Shown: in pieces, positions 36,620 to 49,191 of the stretch
How positions within the stretch are numbered: the stretch's first letter is position 1
How the letters are laid out: every line of letters begins with the position of its first letter
Assembly: GCF_009870125.1 (NCBI RefSeq)
Contig: NC_046681.1
Span: forward strand, 11,607,001-11,671,000
Direction of reading: 5' to 3'
DNA from: Drosophila pseudoobscura
Lineage: Eukaryota; Arthropoda; Insecta; Diptera; Drosophilidae
Length of the DNA: 64,000 bases
Translations under genes and position numbers: made by a program
Notes under the pieces: model-generated
What the model saw: only the letters and a program-made list of their open reading frames with translations
Told to the model about the DNA's origin: nothing
The model's database searches: none

Positions 36620-39600
36620 CCCATGAAATTCTATCGTTCATAAAGCGCAGAGAATACTTGAGCCGTGTGGCCAATTGTGTGATTAACTTTTGTGGTTAGG
36701 CGCACTTACTAGTTGAGAGCCGGAGCCTAATCATTTGATCACAGGTGGAGGCCATCTCCGAACAGTTAATGGCATTTTCAAGTACTTTTAGTATAGATTA
36801 GTTAAACCAGGCTCCCCAAAACAGCCATGTAGTAAGATTAAACTATTTTTGAGTAAATTTAAACAAAAGAATATATAACCATATTATAAGATATATTTCT
36901 CTTAAGCAGTCTGTATTTTGTCATTCGCACTTTTGGCAATTATTTCTACTACGATTCTACTCCAAATGGTATCCATATTCGAGCGGAAGAGACTTACAGA
37001 TAGTCAGGGACTAGCGTACAAGGTTAATTATCCGATTTGATGAGCTTGCCATTCTAAATTTCCAAAAGGTACAGTTTCATTCAACGTTTACATGTGAATG
37101 CTCATGTAATCAGCTGTTTTTTCAGCGTCGAGGTATCAAAACTATCGTTTTCTTTATAGAATATGATTTAAAGAAACACCCTAAATGTAATCTATAGCGG
37201 GGGAATAGCTTACCTTATGGAATGACGTAAATTTCTTTAAGAAAATTTATGCAGCATCTGCAGAGTGGATAATAGACTTTGAAGACCATTTCCCTACCAG
37301 ATGTAAATCCCTCTCTATTGTGTATTCACTGAAATGAAGAGATTGATACCGTTTATTAGGATTAACCATAGTTTCAATATGCGTATAAGTCGTTCCAAGA
37401 CATCCCTCCTTTCATCAAATTAGGCCATCAAGTCAGTCCCAGGACTGGAGCTTAAGCTCTGTTAACCAAATCAAATGAAAACATCACCATTTATGACACC
37501 TCAAGAGTAAACTTTGGCCGATTTCGCTCTCCCCTCTGTTAAGAGATGGCAATGTTTAGGTTTGTCGCAAAGTCGCGACGATGGCCATGGCCAATTGTTA
37601 TGGGAAAAGTTTTTAAGCCGAAAAATCGCCAGAAAACTCTAATGAGTGCTATCGTTAAAATCAGGAGAGAGAAAGTGAAACAGGGAATGGGAATGGGTTT
37701 TCGGTTTGCGATGCCTTTATCCCTCGCGCCAAAAGTCATTAAACGGCTAAAAACCCTTTTGGCTGCTTTGCCCACGCATTTTCCTGATGACTTCATCTTT
37801 GTGTGTGGCGTGGGGGGTTGGCTTGGCTTTTGGTTTTTGGGTCTTGTTATTGGAGACAATTTTGAAGCGGAGAGGAGACCCGCCATAGCCATTGCGGTAG
37901 CCCCCAAGAACAGAAACAGCAACACTCGTAACTACAAAACAACTTTTTAATTGCAATTAAATACGTAACAAGTTTTTAGTTGTAAGTGCCACACAGAGTA
38001 AGACAGAGAGAGAGAGAGAGAGAAGAACTCTTGCACCACTTCGGGGAGGGCCCTCGGTCCATTGTTGTCTCTGGCTGGCATCTATGAAGGGAATACTATA
38101 TATGAAATTGCCATTGCAGTTGTCTATCTGCCATTTCCCATCTCTGGTTCTCTGGCTTTCTCTGTGCGTATTGCAAAATTGAGTTGTGCGCTTTGGGGTT
38201 TTAATTGTTAATTGTTGGCTCCACGCGGGGGGTCACGACAATCGTTGATGACAGTCGTCGGAGGACAGATAAAGGAAGCAGCACTCAGGATCTCAGGCAC
38301 AGGGTTATGGGGTCCATAAGAAAAGCGTGCTGTGGGGATTACCAGCAAACGATTGTGGGAAGGATTGAAAGAAGGAAGGAAGGAAGGAACAAAGGAAGAT
38401 TTGAACGAAAGCGGGAAGAGGATTGAGGGAGCCTTAGAGGGTAAAAAGGATGTTATGTTATGGATTAGGGAATTAAATGTGGAAGCCCTTAATGAGTTTC
38501 GGTTAAAGTGGGGGAACAAAACAATTTGTGCTTGGGGATTTTCCATTCAAATCATCAAGTTTATGGATGAGATGGATCTGGGTCTCTTTTGATCATAAAT
38601 TGCATAGATTTCCAGTGGCGAATGTGTGTGGTTTATAAAAGGAAATTGGAAAATCACTGAGGTTTGTGGGAAAACGAGTATTTTCAATGGGAAGAGATAG
38701 AATTTATGGATTGGATTCATTCAATGGATTCAAATGCATATCCAGAACACTTCTACCAAATTTATTTAATGGATCAAATAATTATAAAAAACCCCATTGA
38801 ACATTTCTGAGGAAAATCGTGATAAAATAAATTTTTCCCTTTATTGTTCTATTAAAAATACACCCGTAAATGTATTTTTAAGCATTCCAAGAGATTACCA
38901 GGGGCCAAAGCCTTGATTTCTGCCATCTTCCATCTACGTATAACATTTTTTTTACCGGAGGTCAAGTATTTTTGCCATTCAATTTGAATACAAATTAAAA
39001 GATGATGTGGCCTCTGATGTTGTCGCTTAACCGCTTTTGGTCGTTCTGTCGTTTCACCATCTAATGGATCTTTATGACAGGACACTTGCCTTCGGGGGTT
39101 AAGTAAACCCAAACCGCTCCTAACTTTAGTAACCTCTAAGTGTTTGCGTTTTCTTTTTCGCTCTACCTGTTCGGGGGATTTCCTTCCTAACTTTCTTTTG
39201 CTTCTTTCTTTATTTTTTTTTAGAGGTTTTTCCTTCACTAATTTGGCCGCAATTTGCATAAAGGACTCGCGCACGCGGCCCCCAAAAAGTTGTTAGCCAT
39301 GGTAATTTTTTTCCACTGCTTTGCATATATTTTTTGAAGAGAGAATTTTTGTTTGTGATTAAATTAGAGTGAAGGCAGAGAGCAAGAGGACTACTAATGA
39401 TAGGCAGCCTGCATTTTAGTGCCCAACTTCAATGAGTCTCTCTCTCTCTTTCTCTCTCTGTCTGCAGTTCTCTCTGCCTCTATAGCCCGAAAATCGTGAC
39501 AGATGTATGACTTGGCATTTATAGTTTTGAGTCGTAATTTTTGTTGATTTATTTATGCATGAAATGCAAACAAAATCTCGAATAATTACCAAAACAAAAG

Positions 39601-40330
39601 CTAACACAACTGACAGACCAAGAGAGAGAGAGAGAGAGGCAGCAGACAGCAGCACAAACACAAAGCCCAATCCTTCAGTCAGACCTTCAGTCAAATATAC
39701 AGACAGACAGACAGCCTCTGGAGCTGTCATGTATTCTGGAGTAGCATCTAAAGGGAGGCAGAGAGAGCAACAACTGTCTCGGGCCAGGGCAAATATTATA
39801 ATAAACGTAAGGCTTTGTAAAATTGTTGTTTCCCTCTCATTTTTCCTCATATGGAAATGTGGCAACACATGACAGCCAGTGAAACGGCATAGAAGAAGCG
39901 ATTTTCAGGAAGTGGCAAATATATATTTGCACATCATCATTTCCAGGAACCAAGAAGACACGAAGGAAACCTTTAATGCAGTTCAATCTGTTGAATTCTG
40001 CAAGAAATGATTTCTAAAACAGAAACTCAGTAATATATGGCAATAATCAAGAGAAATTTGGAGAGAAATCATAGATAAACGAATGCTAGCCAAATGGTAG
40101 GAGACTTATACACTTTCAAAGACAACATGGGTAAAATAAAATAAAAGCTGTGACATCTTAGAATAATCTTTGTTGTCTTTGACTATTTCTCACTTAATTT
40201 GAAAATCTTCTTATTATCTCCATCTCTTCAGATGGTTTTCTTCGTCTTGATCGCCAGCAAGAGAGTGAATTATGTACAAGAGATAAGGCCGCCAAGAACC
40301 TTATGAATGGGTAAAGACTTTAGCCCAAAC
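36620..40330. other. Noncoding, no confident gene
   Basis: Simple repeats include AGAGAG (about 38005-38023), GGAA units (about 38366-38390), GAGAGA (about 39621-39640) and CAGA units (about 39700-39714). A Lys/Arg-rich 140-codon minus-strand frame at 38852-39274 is the longest open frame but has no recognisable domain or splice context. Confidence 0.4.
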
Positions 40331-40335
40331 TGTTC

Positions 40336-40700
40336 TAGGTTAGGTTAGGGTAACCCGGACGGCCCTCAACGGGGTCACCCATAGGCCAGTATGGCCAAAC
40401 AGTGACCTGTAAGTATTCCCATTAACAATTTGCAGTCCTTCCGTGGTAGGTGTAGTAGATGGTGGCTGAGTTTCTCACTGCGTTCTTTGCACAAGATTTT
40501 TGAGGTCCTGCAGGTGGTGGTAGTCCTCCATCTACTTTCGTTCTGTGATCTAGCCTGCTTCTCTAGATCGCTTTGCGGCGTTCTAAGGAAGAAAGGCACG
40601 TTCTCGGTTCTCCCATTCGCCAGCCCGACGCCTTCCTTAGCTAGTACGCCCGCCGCCACGTTTCCTTCGATGGCTTGGTGGCTGGGAAGTTTTCTAAAAT
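40336..40700 (-). mobile_element. LINE (non-LTR retrotransposon) relic, RNase H tail
   Basis: Minus-strand translation gives SHQAIEGNVAAGVLAKEG, then GLANGRTENVPF, and near the end LPRKDCKLLMGILTGHC. This order matches the end of the RNase H domain and adjacent tail of jockey/I/LOA-type LINE ORF2 proteins, whose pattern is HxGIxGNxxADxLAxxG ... LxRxDxxxLxGxLTGHC. A frameshift near 40390 and abrupt ends, with unrelated AT-rich DNA above 40700, show it is a short dead fragment. Expected residues are also altered (AAG where AD is usual). Confidence 0.72.
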
Positions 40701-43060
40701 ATATAAAAAATATAGCTATTTTCTTAGACATAGCCCTCAAAATAAATTATCCAAATATATGTAACTTTAAACTATTAAAATTTCTAAAAATAAGTAAATT
40801 AAAATAAGTGGGCTTTCGGAGGGGGGTCTTCACTTCATTTCGACTGGAAGGTTCATTGTGTTTGGAACTAGTTCATAGCTAGTTCGGCAATGTAATAACA
40901 AAGTTTAAGCACTTGAACACTTTTGGCCTTTTGCCTTTCAACTAGATCCTGGCCACGCCCAATCTTTTGGCTAGAGAGAGAAAGAGTGTCTCCCACTCCC
41001 TCACCCCTCCCTATCCTATTCCATTCTGGCATTTCTGTAACCTGGGCCTGCAGTAAAAATGACTGCACACAGCTGTGCTTCATGGCTCTCTGAAGGAGAG
41101 AAGGCTGCTGATGCTGAATCGGTGGCGGACGGGGGTACTGCCGCAGTAAGATTTTATTAGCGGTGGTATTAGCAGCGACAGCACCAGCTCCTCTAACCAC
41201 CCCCACGACCACTGACAGGACCCACCTCCTCCTCCCCCTCTACAGTGGTTGTGGCTGGCGTTGCATATTAATGCAGGCATAAAAATATTTACAACTTTTT
41301 TATGCAGCAAATATTCTCCCTCTCCCTCCCTTTAGATTCTCTCCTTTGGTTTCCTGGTTTTGGTTTATTTTGCTAAATTTAATATATAATTTCTGGTCGT
41401 TTAATGAGGGGCCATTCAAAAATTCTCACCATCAAGAACTCCTACATTTTCGTCAAGTAGCCGCCGCCGTCGGGCACAACAAGTGTGTCGGCCATTAGGA
41501 AGTGACCCCTCGGTGTATCGTAAAAATTGCTTCAACAAACATTATGCAAAGTAAAAGATGCGGAGGAGCCATAAAAACAAAGGAGACCAGAAGACCTGGA
41601 GACCTGGCGTCCTGGCGACCTGGCGACTGTGTGGCCCACTGTACTGTGCCGTGGATGGAAGTGGAATTCGCATTCGCATTTCGGTTTCTCTCTGATTCTC
41701 TCCAGGCTGCCTCTGCCATCTTTTTGTGTCTTTCATTTAATCCATGTGCTCCATGGGCTCGCAAATTCTAATGCTGGTTTCTGTCATCCGCAAAAGTTAC
41801 TTGGCATGGTCCCGGTCCTGGTCGTGGTCCTGGGCCCCATAACCGAAAGGATTATACAAATAAAAACAAGAGCGCCAACAAAAAAAGGTTGAAAAGCGGT
41901 GTAGGTGTTATAAATTTTTGGAGGACAGCAGGTGAAAACAATTTGGTGCATAAAGTTTTCGCTTAGCAGCGCTCAGCAGCGCCCAAGGACCCAGAGACCC
42001 AGAGCAGACACGCGGCTCTGACTTCTGTTTTGTGGCCCAATGCGGTTTGACACAAAACAGAGAGAGTTGGTCCCCCAAAAACAAAAAACAAAAAAATGGT
42101 TGGGCATGATAACAAATAAAAGGCGAAAAAAAAAAGAAAAACCAAGAAGGAAGAGGCGGAGGCATATTTTTCTTGCATTTGTTTGAAGGAAAATATAATG
42201 GAAAGAAAGGGATTGCTGTGGGAAATGTGGAAAATAGACATTAGAATATGCAGCTGTGGGGCTTTTTAGTTAGATTACGGTTTGGTTTAGTGGAGATCAA
42301 AAGGGATCCAGAAAAATAGATTCAAATGCTGCTTCGAGGAAAGAAAGAATGATTTTAGCCCGATCCAAGGCTGCCTTAACTCTGATATCAATTACAGTAG
42401 TTGTTCTCTCAAGGACTTCCTGGCCAAAAGCAAAAGCCACTAATGCATTTCCCATTTGCAGGTCTATGGTCAACGATCCAGCAGGAAAAGGAACCCAAAA
42501 GCGAGAGAGAGGGAATGACAGCGATTTCTCATGTTAGACGTGCCTTTTTTATGTGGCACGGAAATTAAAGTAATCATTTTTTATTGCGCGAACAAACAAA
42601 GGCATTATATTTTACAACTAGCAGAGGGAAAACCACAGAGAAGGAGTGAAAACGAGAGAGAGAGAGAGAGAGCGCAAGAGAGAGTGAGCAACAGAGAAAC
42701 AAACAGAAATAGAGAATAGTGAGACGACCACAAAATGCACTGAAGGACAATTGAGTGCAGAAATATGGCTAGAAAGCCTGAAGAGAGAGAAAGAGAGAGA
42801 AACTTGGAAGCGGATACGCTGTCCAAACAGCCAACAACAGCAAACGGCAAGCGGCAACGGCAATAGCAACTAAACTTAAGCGAAGCCAGGAAAAGCGGAT
42901 GGACCCGGGACCCGTACGGAGTCCGGGGCTCACGCCTCGATGCACCACTGCTCGGACAATGCGACTCTACTCGACTCTCCTCTCGCTCACTTGCAGCGAA
43001 AGAACAAAGACTTTGGCAGCTGCGACAATGACAACACTGAAAATAAAAACAAGTAATAAT
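40701..43060. other. Noncoding, no gene seen
   Basis: No recognisable coding exon. The stretch includes ACCTGG/GCGACCTGGC repeats at about 41593-41627 and a long AGAGAG purine tract at about 42653-42690. Confidence 0.4.
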
Positions 43061-43099
43061 AGATGGACTGCGTTTTGAACCTATAGAGTACCCTATACA

Positions 43100-43200
43100 A
43101 GTACCGGGCAAGCCCCCTGCACACTCGCTTCGGTCGTGCGCCAACCCCCGACTCACTCGCCTCACTCGATCGCGCCGATATGAGTCAAATATCGGAACGA
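43100..43200 (+). repeat. Dispersed repeat fragment, copy 3
   Basis: The sequence GCGCCAACCCCCGACTCACT and the following CGATATGAGTCAAATATCGG are shared in part with 31514-31562 and, inverted, with 32892-32930. It is the longest of the three fragments. The element class is unknown. Confidence 0.5.
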
Positions 43201-43204
43201 CCAC

Positions 43205-46200
43205 GGCGACCCAGAATTTGTTCGAGTTGTATGTATATCATTATTCGCTTATTATATATGATGTTCGAACTACTCTCGGCGTGAACCATTTTAGGGTTCC
43301 TTGCGATAATTATAGCTGCCTTTGCAATACTATAATTGCCCATAATATCGCTTAAAATATTAGCACATCATCTGAATCTATCAATTTTATTTCTTTCGTC
43401 TCCTGTATTTAACGTTTATTCTTTATATTATTATATAAGTTCATAATAAGCAGATCATTTTGAATTATTTAAAAAAGAAACCATTATAATTGTAATGCAA
43501 AGATATTCAAACAGATAATATTACTATAACCGTTTTCCAGCACTAAATGGAACATTTTCTTCTAACTGGACTGCTATTTCCATACGACTCAGATGGGTGG
43601 AAGATCCGTAGACAAAGGTTATATGAAAAATTCTGTCACAAAAAGAAACAAGTCTTCTTTTCTTCCAGTCTAAAACTATTCGAGAAAACTAAAAATGTAT
43701 ATATCACACAATATCCATATGATTAAAAACGCATTTTTGTTACAAACCCATACAAAAATAGAAGATACCCCACTGTGCTCTACGAATACCTCGTATAAAT
43801 ATGTATATATAGAAACCCTTGGATTCTTCCACCATCGGAGAAAATTGCATTAAAATCTATGGAGTGTGCATAGAAAAGCGCAGAAAATGTTCCTGTTGGT
43901 GGGGGAGGAGTAGGAGGGGAGGATAGTTTTCAGTTTTTGCGGAACTACGAAATGGCGAAATTCGTGAAAAATTAAAGGAAAAAGGATATGACGCCACATT
44001 GCAACATGAACGCAAAATTGCAATTTTATTATATTTTAACAATGCACTTCGTTACGTGATTCCCACTAGGAATATTGTCCCCTCCCGTTCTCTTCAAAGT
44101 AAACGCCAAGAGACAAACTCTTACCTTACATACGGGATACGTACATTTATATATATATTTTTTTTTCATTTATTTTTTTTTGGGTTCTCTGTGGCTTTTG
44201 CTGATGGTTTTATGCATGCAATCCTGAATGGAAAGCAACGTTCGTTCATATTTTATTGAGCTTTTTTTTTTTTGGGTGAATTGAAGTCATAAATTCATTT
44301 AGGTTTTTGCATGGGGACATGCTTTTTGGTTTATATTTATTATAAGGCCATTGTCTTACGATTTGTACGATTTATTTAAGGTTTGAAGTAAATTTAATGG
44401 AATAAAGACATGAACTCTTGGGGAAAGGAACTTTAAAGGAAATAGAAATTTAGGATATTCTTTAAAATAAATGCAGGAAAATGTGAGGCGAATTAATTAT
44501 GGTTTATAGTACGATATTTATCGATTACCCCGATTTTATTTCGACTTTTGGTTTATCGACTTTTCTCATATTTACCGACTTTTATTTAAATTTATTTTTA
44601 CTTAAATTTGTTAATCTATTATTATCGATTTTTATGTTTTTGCTAACCTTTAGTTGTATTATTATATTAATCATATATGCTATTGAAAGATTTTTTCATT
44701 GTTTGCTCACCTTAATAATTGTTATGTATAAGCTATACATTTATCGTTTCATTTCATCGTTCCATTTCCTCAGTTCTAAAGTTAAGGGACAACAGCTCTG
44801 AAACCGAACGAAGAACAAATCCTAAAAGGAAGAAGCGAGTAAGTCGTAGTTAATAGTTTAGTTAATATTTATGAATAGTTTTATGTGTAGTTTCTGACTT
44901 AAATACCGTAAAAAATCTCTAATAAAGGACAACAATAAACCTTAAACAATCTTCTAAGAATGTCACTTCAAAAGTGTTATTCCTTTCAAGGCTTGACATT
45001 TATTCTGATTAATTGACACTTTCATCTCAACTTACATGGGGATACAAATCCAATCCATACACAAACACCAAGAATATATACGGAAAATCTCCATTTGTCT
45101 GGGAATTTGTTTACAATGTTTTTGTGCAACAATTAATTTATTTAGCCAAATGCCTTTCAAAATGATTGCCAGCTGCCGGAAAGGAAATGAGAGGGTAGAG
45201 ATTTTGCCCCTTTTTAAATGCCATAAAACAATGACAGCCATAAATAATGGGTCTCGGCTCTCTAGACTTTTCTCTTCTTGGGCTGACCTGCTTGCTTGCA
45301 TTTCATTTGCGCTTGAAAAATTCTATTTACACTTTATGATTTCTTTATTTAACACTAATTGCTGCTGCCTTTATTTCATGTTTTACTCGGCCTTCCGCCT
45401 TCGCCTTTGGTCCGGCAAAGAGAGGATCCAACTGAAAGGCTGAGTGAAAGCCAGGACCAAGATGCACAGCCAAAACAATAGCAATCAAAGCAACGAGTAG
45501 GAAAGAGCACTCTTAAGGCCAAAACGGAGTGTGAATGCTCTCTATCCGGTTGCAGGATCAAACTTTTAGCATTTCAGCATACCCCTCAGGAATAAAGTCT
45601 TGTGCCATTCTGGTATCGAAATGATTTGAAGGACAAGCTGCCAGAAATCATATACATATTACGGGGAGTACCGTGCCAAAAAGTTAAGCAGAAAACCGGT
45701 GATGACGGGACTTATAAGATACATAAATCTACACACACACAGATACTACCACACTCACATCCACACATATGCTCGTATGTGTGTATGCATCTGCGTTGTC
45801 AGATAATATCCAAAAAAGTTTCTTCCTTTTTCTTTGGATTTATTTTTATATGCCTTTTGCCTTAGCATATGCTTGTTTATGGCCCTCTGCGTTTTCCTGC
45901 TTCTTCTGCTCTGTTTCTGCTGCCTGTCTTTTTCTCTCCGTCGACGTCGCCGTCTCCGTCGCAGCTTCAGTTTCGCTTTTCTTCGTGTAAAGTTTATTTT
46001 TGTTACTTATTATTATTATTCCAACGCTGCTTTTCTTGTTGGTCTTTTCCCCTCCTTCTGTGTGCGTATTTTTCTGTAATTAATTTCGTGCTTCGAAACA
46101 TCTGCAGCTGGAGATTTTTACTGCAGCCGAAATTACGCATACGCCCCGTGTAATGCAGACAGACATCTTGATTGCTTGGTTTTGCTTTCATCTTGGGCTA

Positions 46201-48760
46201 CAATTTCGTGGCCAAATGTTTGCCTTAAAGTTCTCGCCCGTTGAATGGCAATTTGTTAAACAAAATGAAATGCTGTAAATAAATATTTTTGCCAAAAAAA
46301 CAGACGAGCGAGAGTCGGTTAAAGTGGGCGAGACAGGGGCCTACAGAGTGGGACACACAACAAAATTCTTGCAAATTTCATACGAAACTCCGAGTGCAGC
46401 AAACGGCGCAATGTGCAATGCGCCGTAGCGGTGCCCAAAGGGAAAACGGAAGCCCCAGAAAACTGTGGGAATACCACAGACCGACTACAACGACGTTCCA
46501 CATGAGCAGTCCAGCTTAGAGTCGAGTGTAGAACATAGCATATGGGTTCTACTATCTAGGTAAACGTTGAATACACACTTTAAAAAATACTAGAAAAATC
46601 GATCAGAGAAATTTCTATGTAATAAAGGCTTTAATCTTTAAATTTTCACTAAATTTTTTTTCATTAGCCATCTGCTAAATCTCTTTTGAAATAAAGTGAC
46701 AAAATTCACTGGCAAGTTCCTTCTCTGTAGAGCTCATCCGACAGTCACTCAATCTGAAACATTTACCAGGTGGTTTGGTCTCGCATTTGCCTATGTGCCA
46801 CTGCCACCGCAATGTCGCGTCGCGTCGCGAGTCGTTGCAAGGCAAACAACCCACAGAGACAGGGGAATGTGGCATGAAAGGGAGTACCAGACTGTGGTAT
46901 ACGCTCGTATTTACAGCTCCAGCTCCTCCCCCAGCATCCTCCAGAGAGTGTGCCTCCTTGAAACCAGAAGTTTTCATGCATTATTTTCTCTCCCATTCCA
47001 CTTTTTGTGTGCACATCTTTTTCGCTTGCTACTCTTGGTCTACGTTTGTGGCATAATCCGACGGGAAGAGTGGAAGGATCACACAAATCAGTGGAGAAAA
47101 TTTGTCAAACAGCAACAATTCTCAGGATAACTAATCCACTCACAGATTTCACACTTCAATTTCCGCAAAGGTGGGTACGCCACATCCTCATCCTTGCGAC
47201 ACACACACAAACACGCAGACAAGTTGCAAGCTATTTGTTGTTGCTGTGTTGCACCCCCCCATCGTTATTGTTGCCATGTTCCATGTCGTTTTCCATTTCG
47301 ATTGTGTCACTTACATGTTGCACTGCTGCTGCTGCTGCCGCTGCCACTGCCACTGCCGCCAAGCACAAAAATTGCCAAACACGAGTACGGATTGTGAGCT
47401 GTAGAAAGTGGCATGAGGCATGAGGCATGGGGCATGGGCCCAACCGGAACAGCCAATGATTTGAGGAGTGCGCCCCGGCAATTTCACATCGGGCACGTAT
47501 GCAAACAGTGGCCAAAATGTGGGCGTTCTTCTCTGCCGCCCCCAAAAAGGCCCCGTGGCGACTGTGTACACCAAAAACTGTCGGGTACAATTTTGTCGGC
47601 TGGGGGTAAGAAAAACGCATAAACAAGCAACAGAAAAAATCAACAGAAATTGAATCCAAAATATTCGTACTCTTAGATACCTGCTAAAAAAAAAGATCTT
47701 GATAAGAAAATTTGCATTATTTGTGGCGGAAGAATGCTTGAACAAAACCTTCAGGTTTAGAAGATGCACTGCTTTAAAAACGGACCAAGCCTTCCGGTTT
47801 TACTGACGAAGGTTTAACAGATGCACTCCTTCCACTGCAGTTCACTGCTTGAACCAAACATTCCGGCTTCAGCATGATGCACTGCTTTTAGGATCATTTC
47901 AAGGGAAATAGTGCAAGGTTACAAACTTATCCACACATCAAATACACCTCTAAGCTCCAACAAATACCCTGTATAAAAACGAGAATACGTTGCCCAAACA
48001 ACTGCAATATGACAAATTCTGCTTCGTCTCTCCTTGGTCCTCTATAGAGTTTAAGGGGATGTGTGATGGTCCTGCCCTCGAGTACAATTTCCGTTGCACC
48101 GACACAATAGCCAAAAAGGGAGAGAGAAAAACTTGCAAATCTATGCCTAACTACAAAGTAAGCAAAAATCGGAACTGGTTACAGATTGAGCCGTTGTTTG
48201 GGGGGAGGGAGAAGGCGACTCTGGTATGTCATCGTCGTGGTTTGTTGCCTCAAGGCTGCTGCATATTGGAGTGGATGATGGAAATGCATTGAAATGCAAG
48301 TAACGACAGAATTTTCGAGCAATTTTCACTTACAAGAGGAAATAAGGTTTCTGCAGCTTTCAGATTATGCTGGGAAGATTCAGCGTTTTCAGAGTGCTAT
48401 GAAACAAATCAAAATTCATCTATGATCAGACCAGAACAGGAAAAGATCTCACCTACCGGTTAAATATTTATACCGTACCGTCTTATGACAATATGACACC
48501 TGGAAAGACCCCCATAACACCTTCAACCCCAAACTGCCAACCTTTTTTGGTGGCCCATTTATAATGTCGTCGCAGAAACGTTATGAAAATGCATTTTTCG
48601 GTGCTGTCCTCTCCCTGTGCCCAACGCGACAATAAGAAACGTAGCGAACAAAACAGCTGTAAAGAATGAAAAAAATGGCCCCCGACTTCTGGCATAAAAT
48701 ATCACACGTTGAAAACCGTTTTTCGCGCGCATTTGGTAAGGCATTTAATTAAATTCATTT
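43205..48760. other. Noncoding, no confident gene
   Basis: AT-rich DNA with TATCGAT and TCGACTTTT words near 44517-44580 and a set of imperfect repeats at about 47730-47890 (GATGCACTGCTTT and GCTTGAACxAAAC/CCTTC blocks). A 100-codon frame at 47990-48292 follows a TATAAAA at 47972 but lacks an ATG at its start and shows no domain. I could not support any gene here. Confidence 0.35.
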
Positions 48761-48768
48761 TTATTTTT

Positions 48769-48774
48769 AGCGTC
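48769..48774 (-). terminator. Candidate polyadenylation signal of the REJ/PLAT gene A
   Basis: AATAAA read on the minus strand, about 420 bases after the stop codon of gene A. It is a candidate only. The A/T-rich flank offers weaker alternatives closer to the stop. Confidence 0.3.
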
Positions 48775-49191
48775 ACATAAAATATGCGCTGAAGAAAAAG
48801 GACACATACAAAATGAAACAGAGGACCACAAGAAGTAGAAGCGAAAGGAGTGCGCAAAAAAAAGGTGTTAATGGTGTGACTATGAAATTCCATTTGCATA
48901 CCACACCTAAGCCAAAAGGACCTAAAACAAAAAAATTATAATTAAAATACCATAAGCATAGTTTTTTTTTTTTTTTTGGATTTTATGTCACAAAAAAGGG
49001 AGAAATAATTTTAAATGTAATTTTTCTTGCATTTTTTTCTGTGTTTGGCTGTTCCTGCACTGTCCGGCTGCTGGCTAAAGTAATGGTAATTAGCCATGGA
49101 AAAATCCATTAGCCGTATACCGGGAACAGAGTAATACCCAAAACAGGTGGCATTTTCATTTTCATTCCCATTTTCTTTAGCATTTTCCATT

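Noticed and set aside
38852..39274. 140-codon Lys/Arg-rich minus-strand frame
   Set aside because: AT/purine-rich composition explains it. No recognisable domain, promoter or polyadenylation signal. Conservation across species would be needed to revive it.
40336..40350. TAGGTTAGGTTAGGG resembling an insect telomere repeat
   Set aside because: Only about two units, Diptera have lost TTAGG telomeres, and it adjoins a LINE fragment, so it is coincidental.
46696..47130. 144-codon plus-strand frame overlapping minus-strand frames of similar length
   Set aside because: Open frames on both strands at once and no domain similarity point to chance.
47990..48292. 100-codon frame following TATAAAA
   Set aside because: It begins at a non-ATG codon, the first ATG lies well inside, and nothing in it is recognised.
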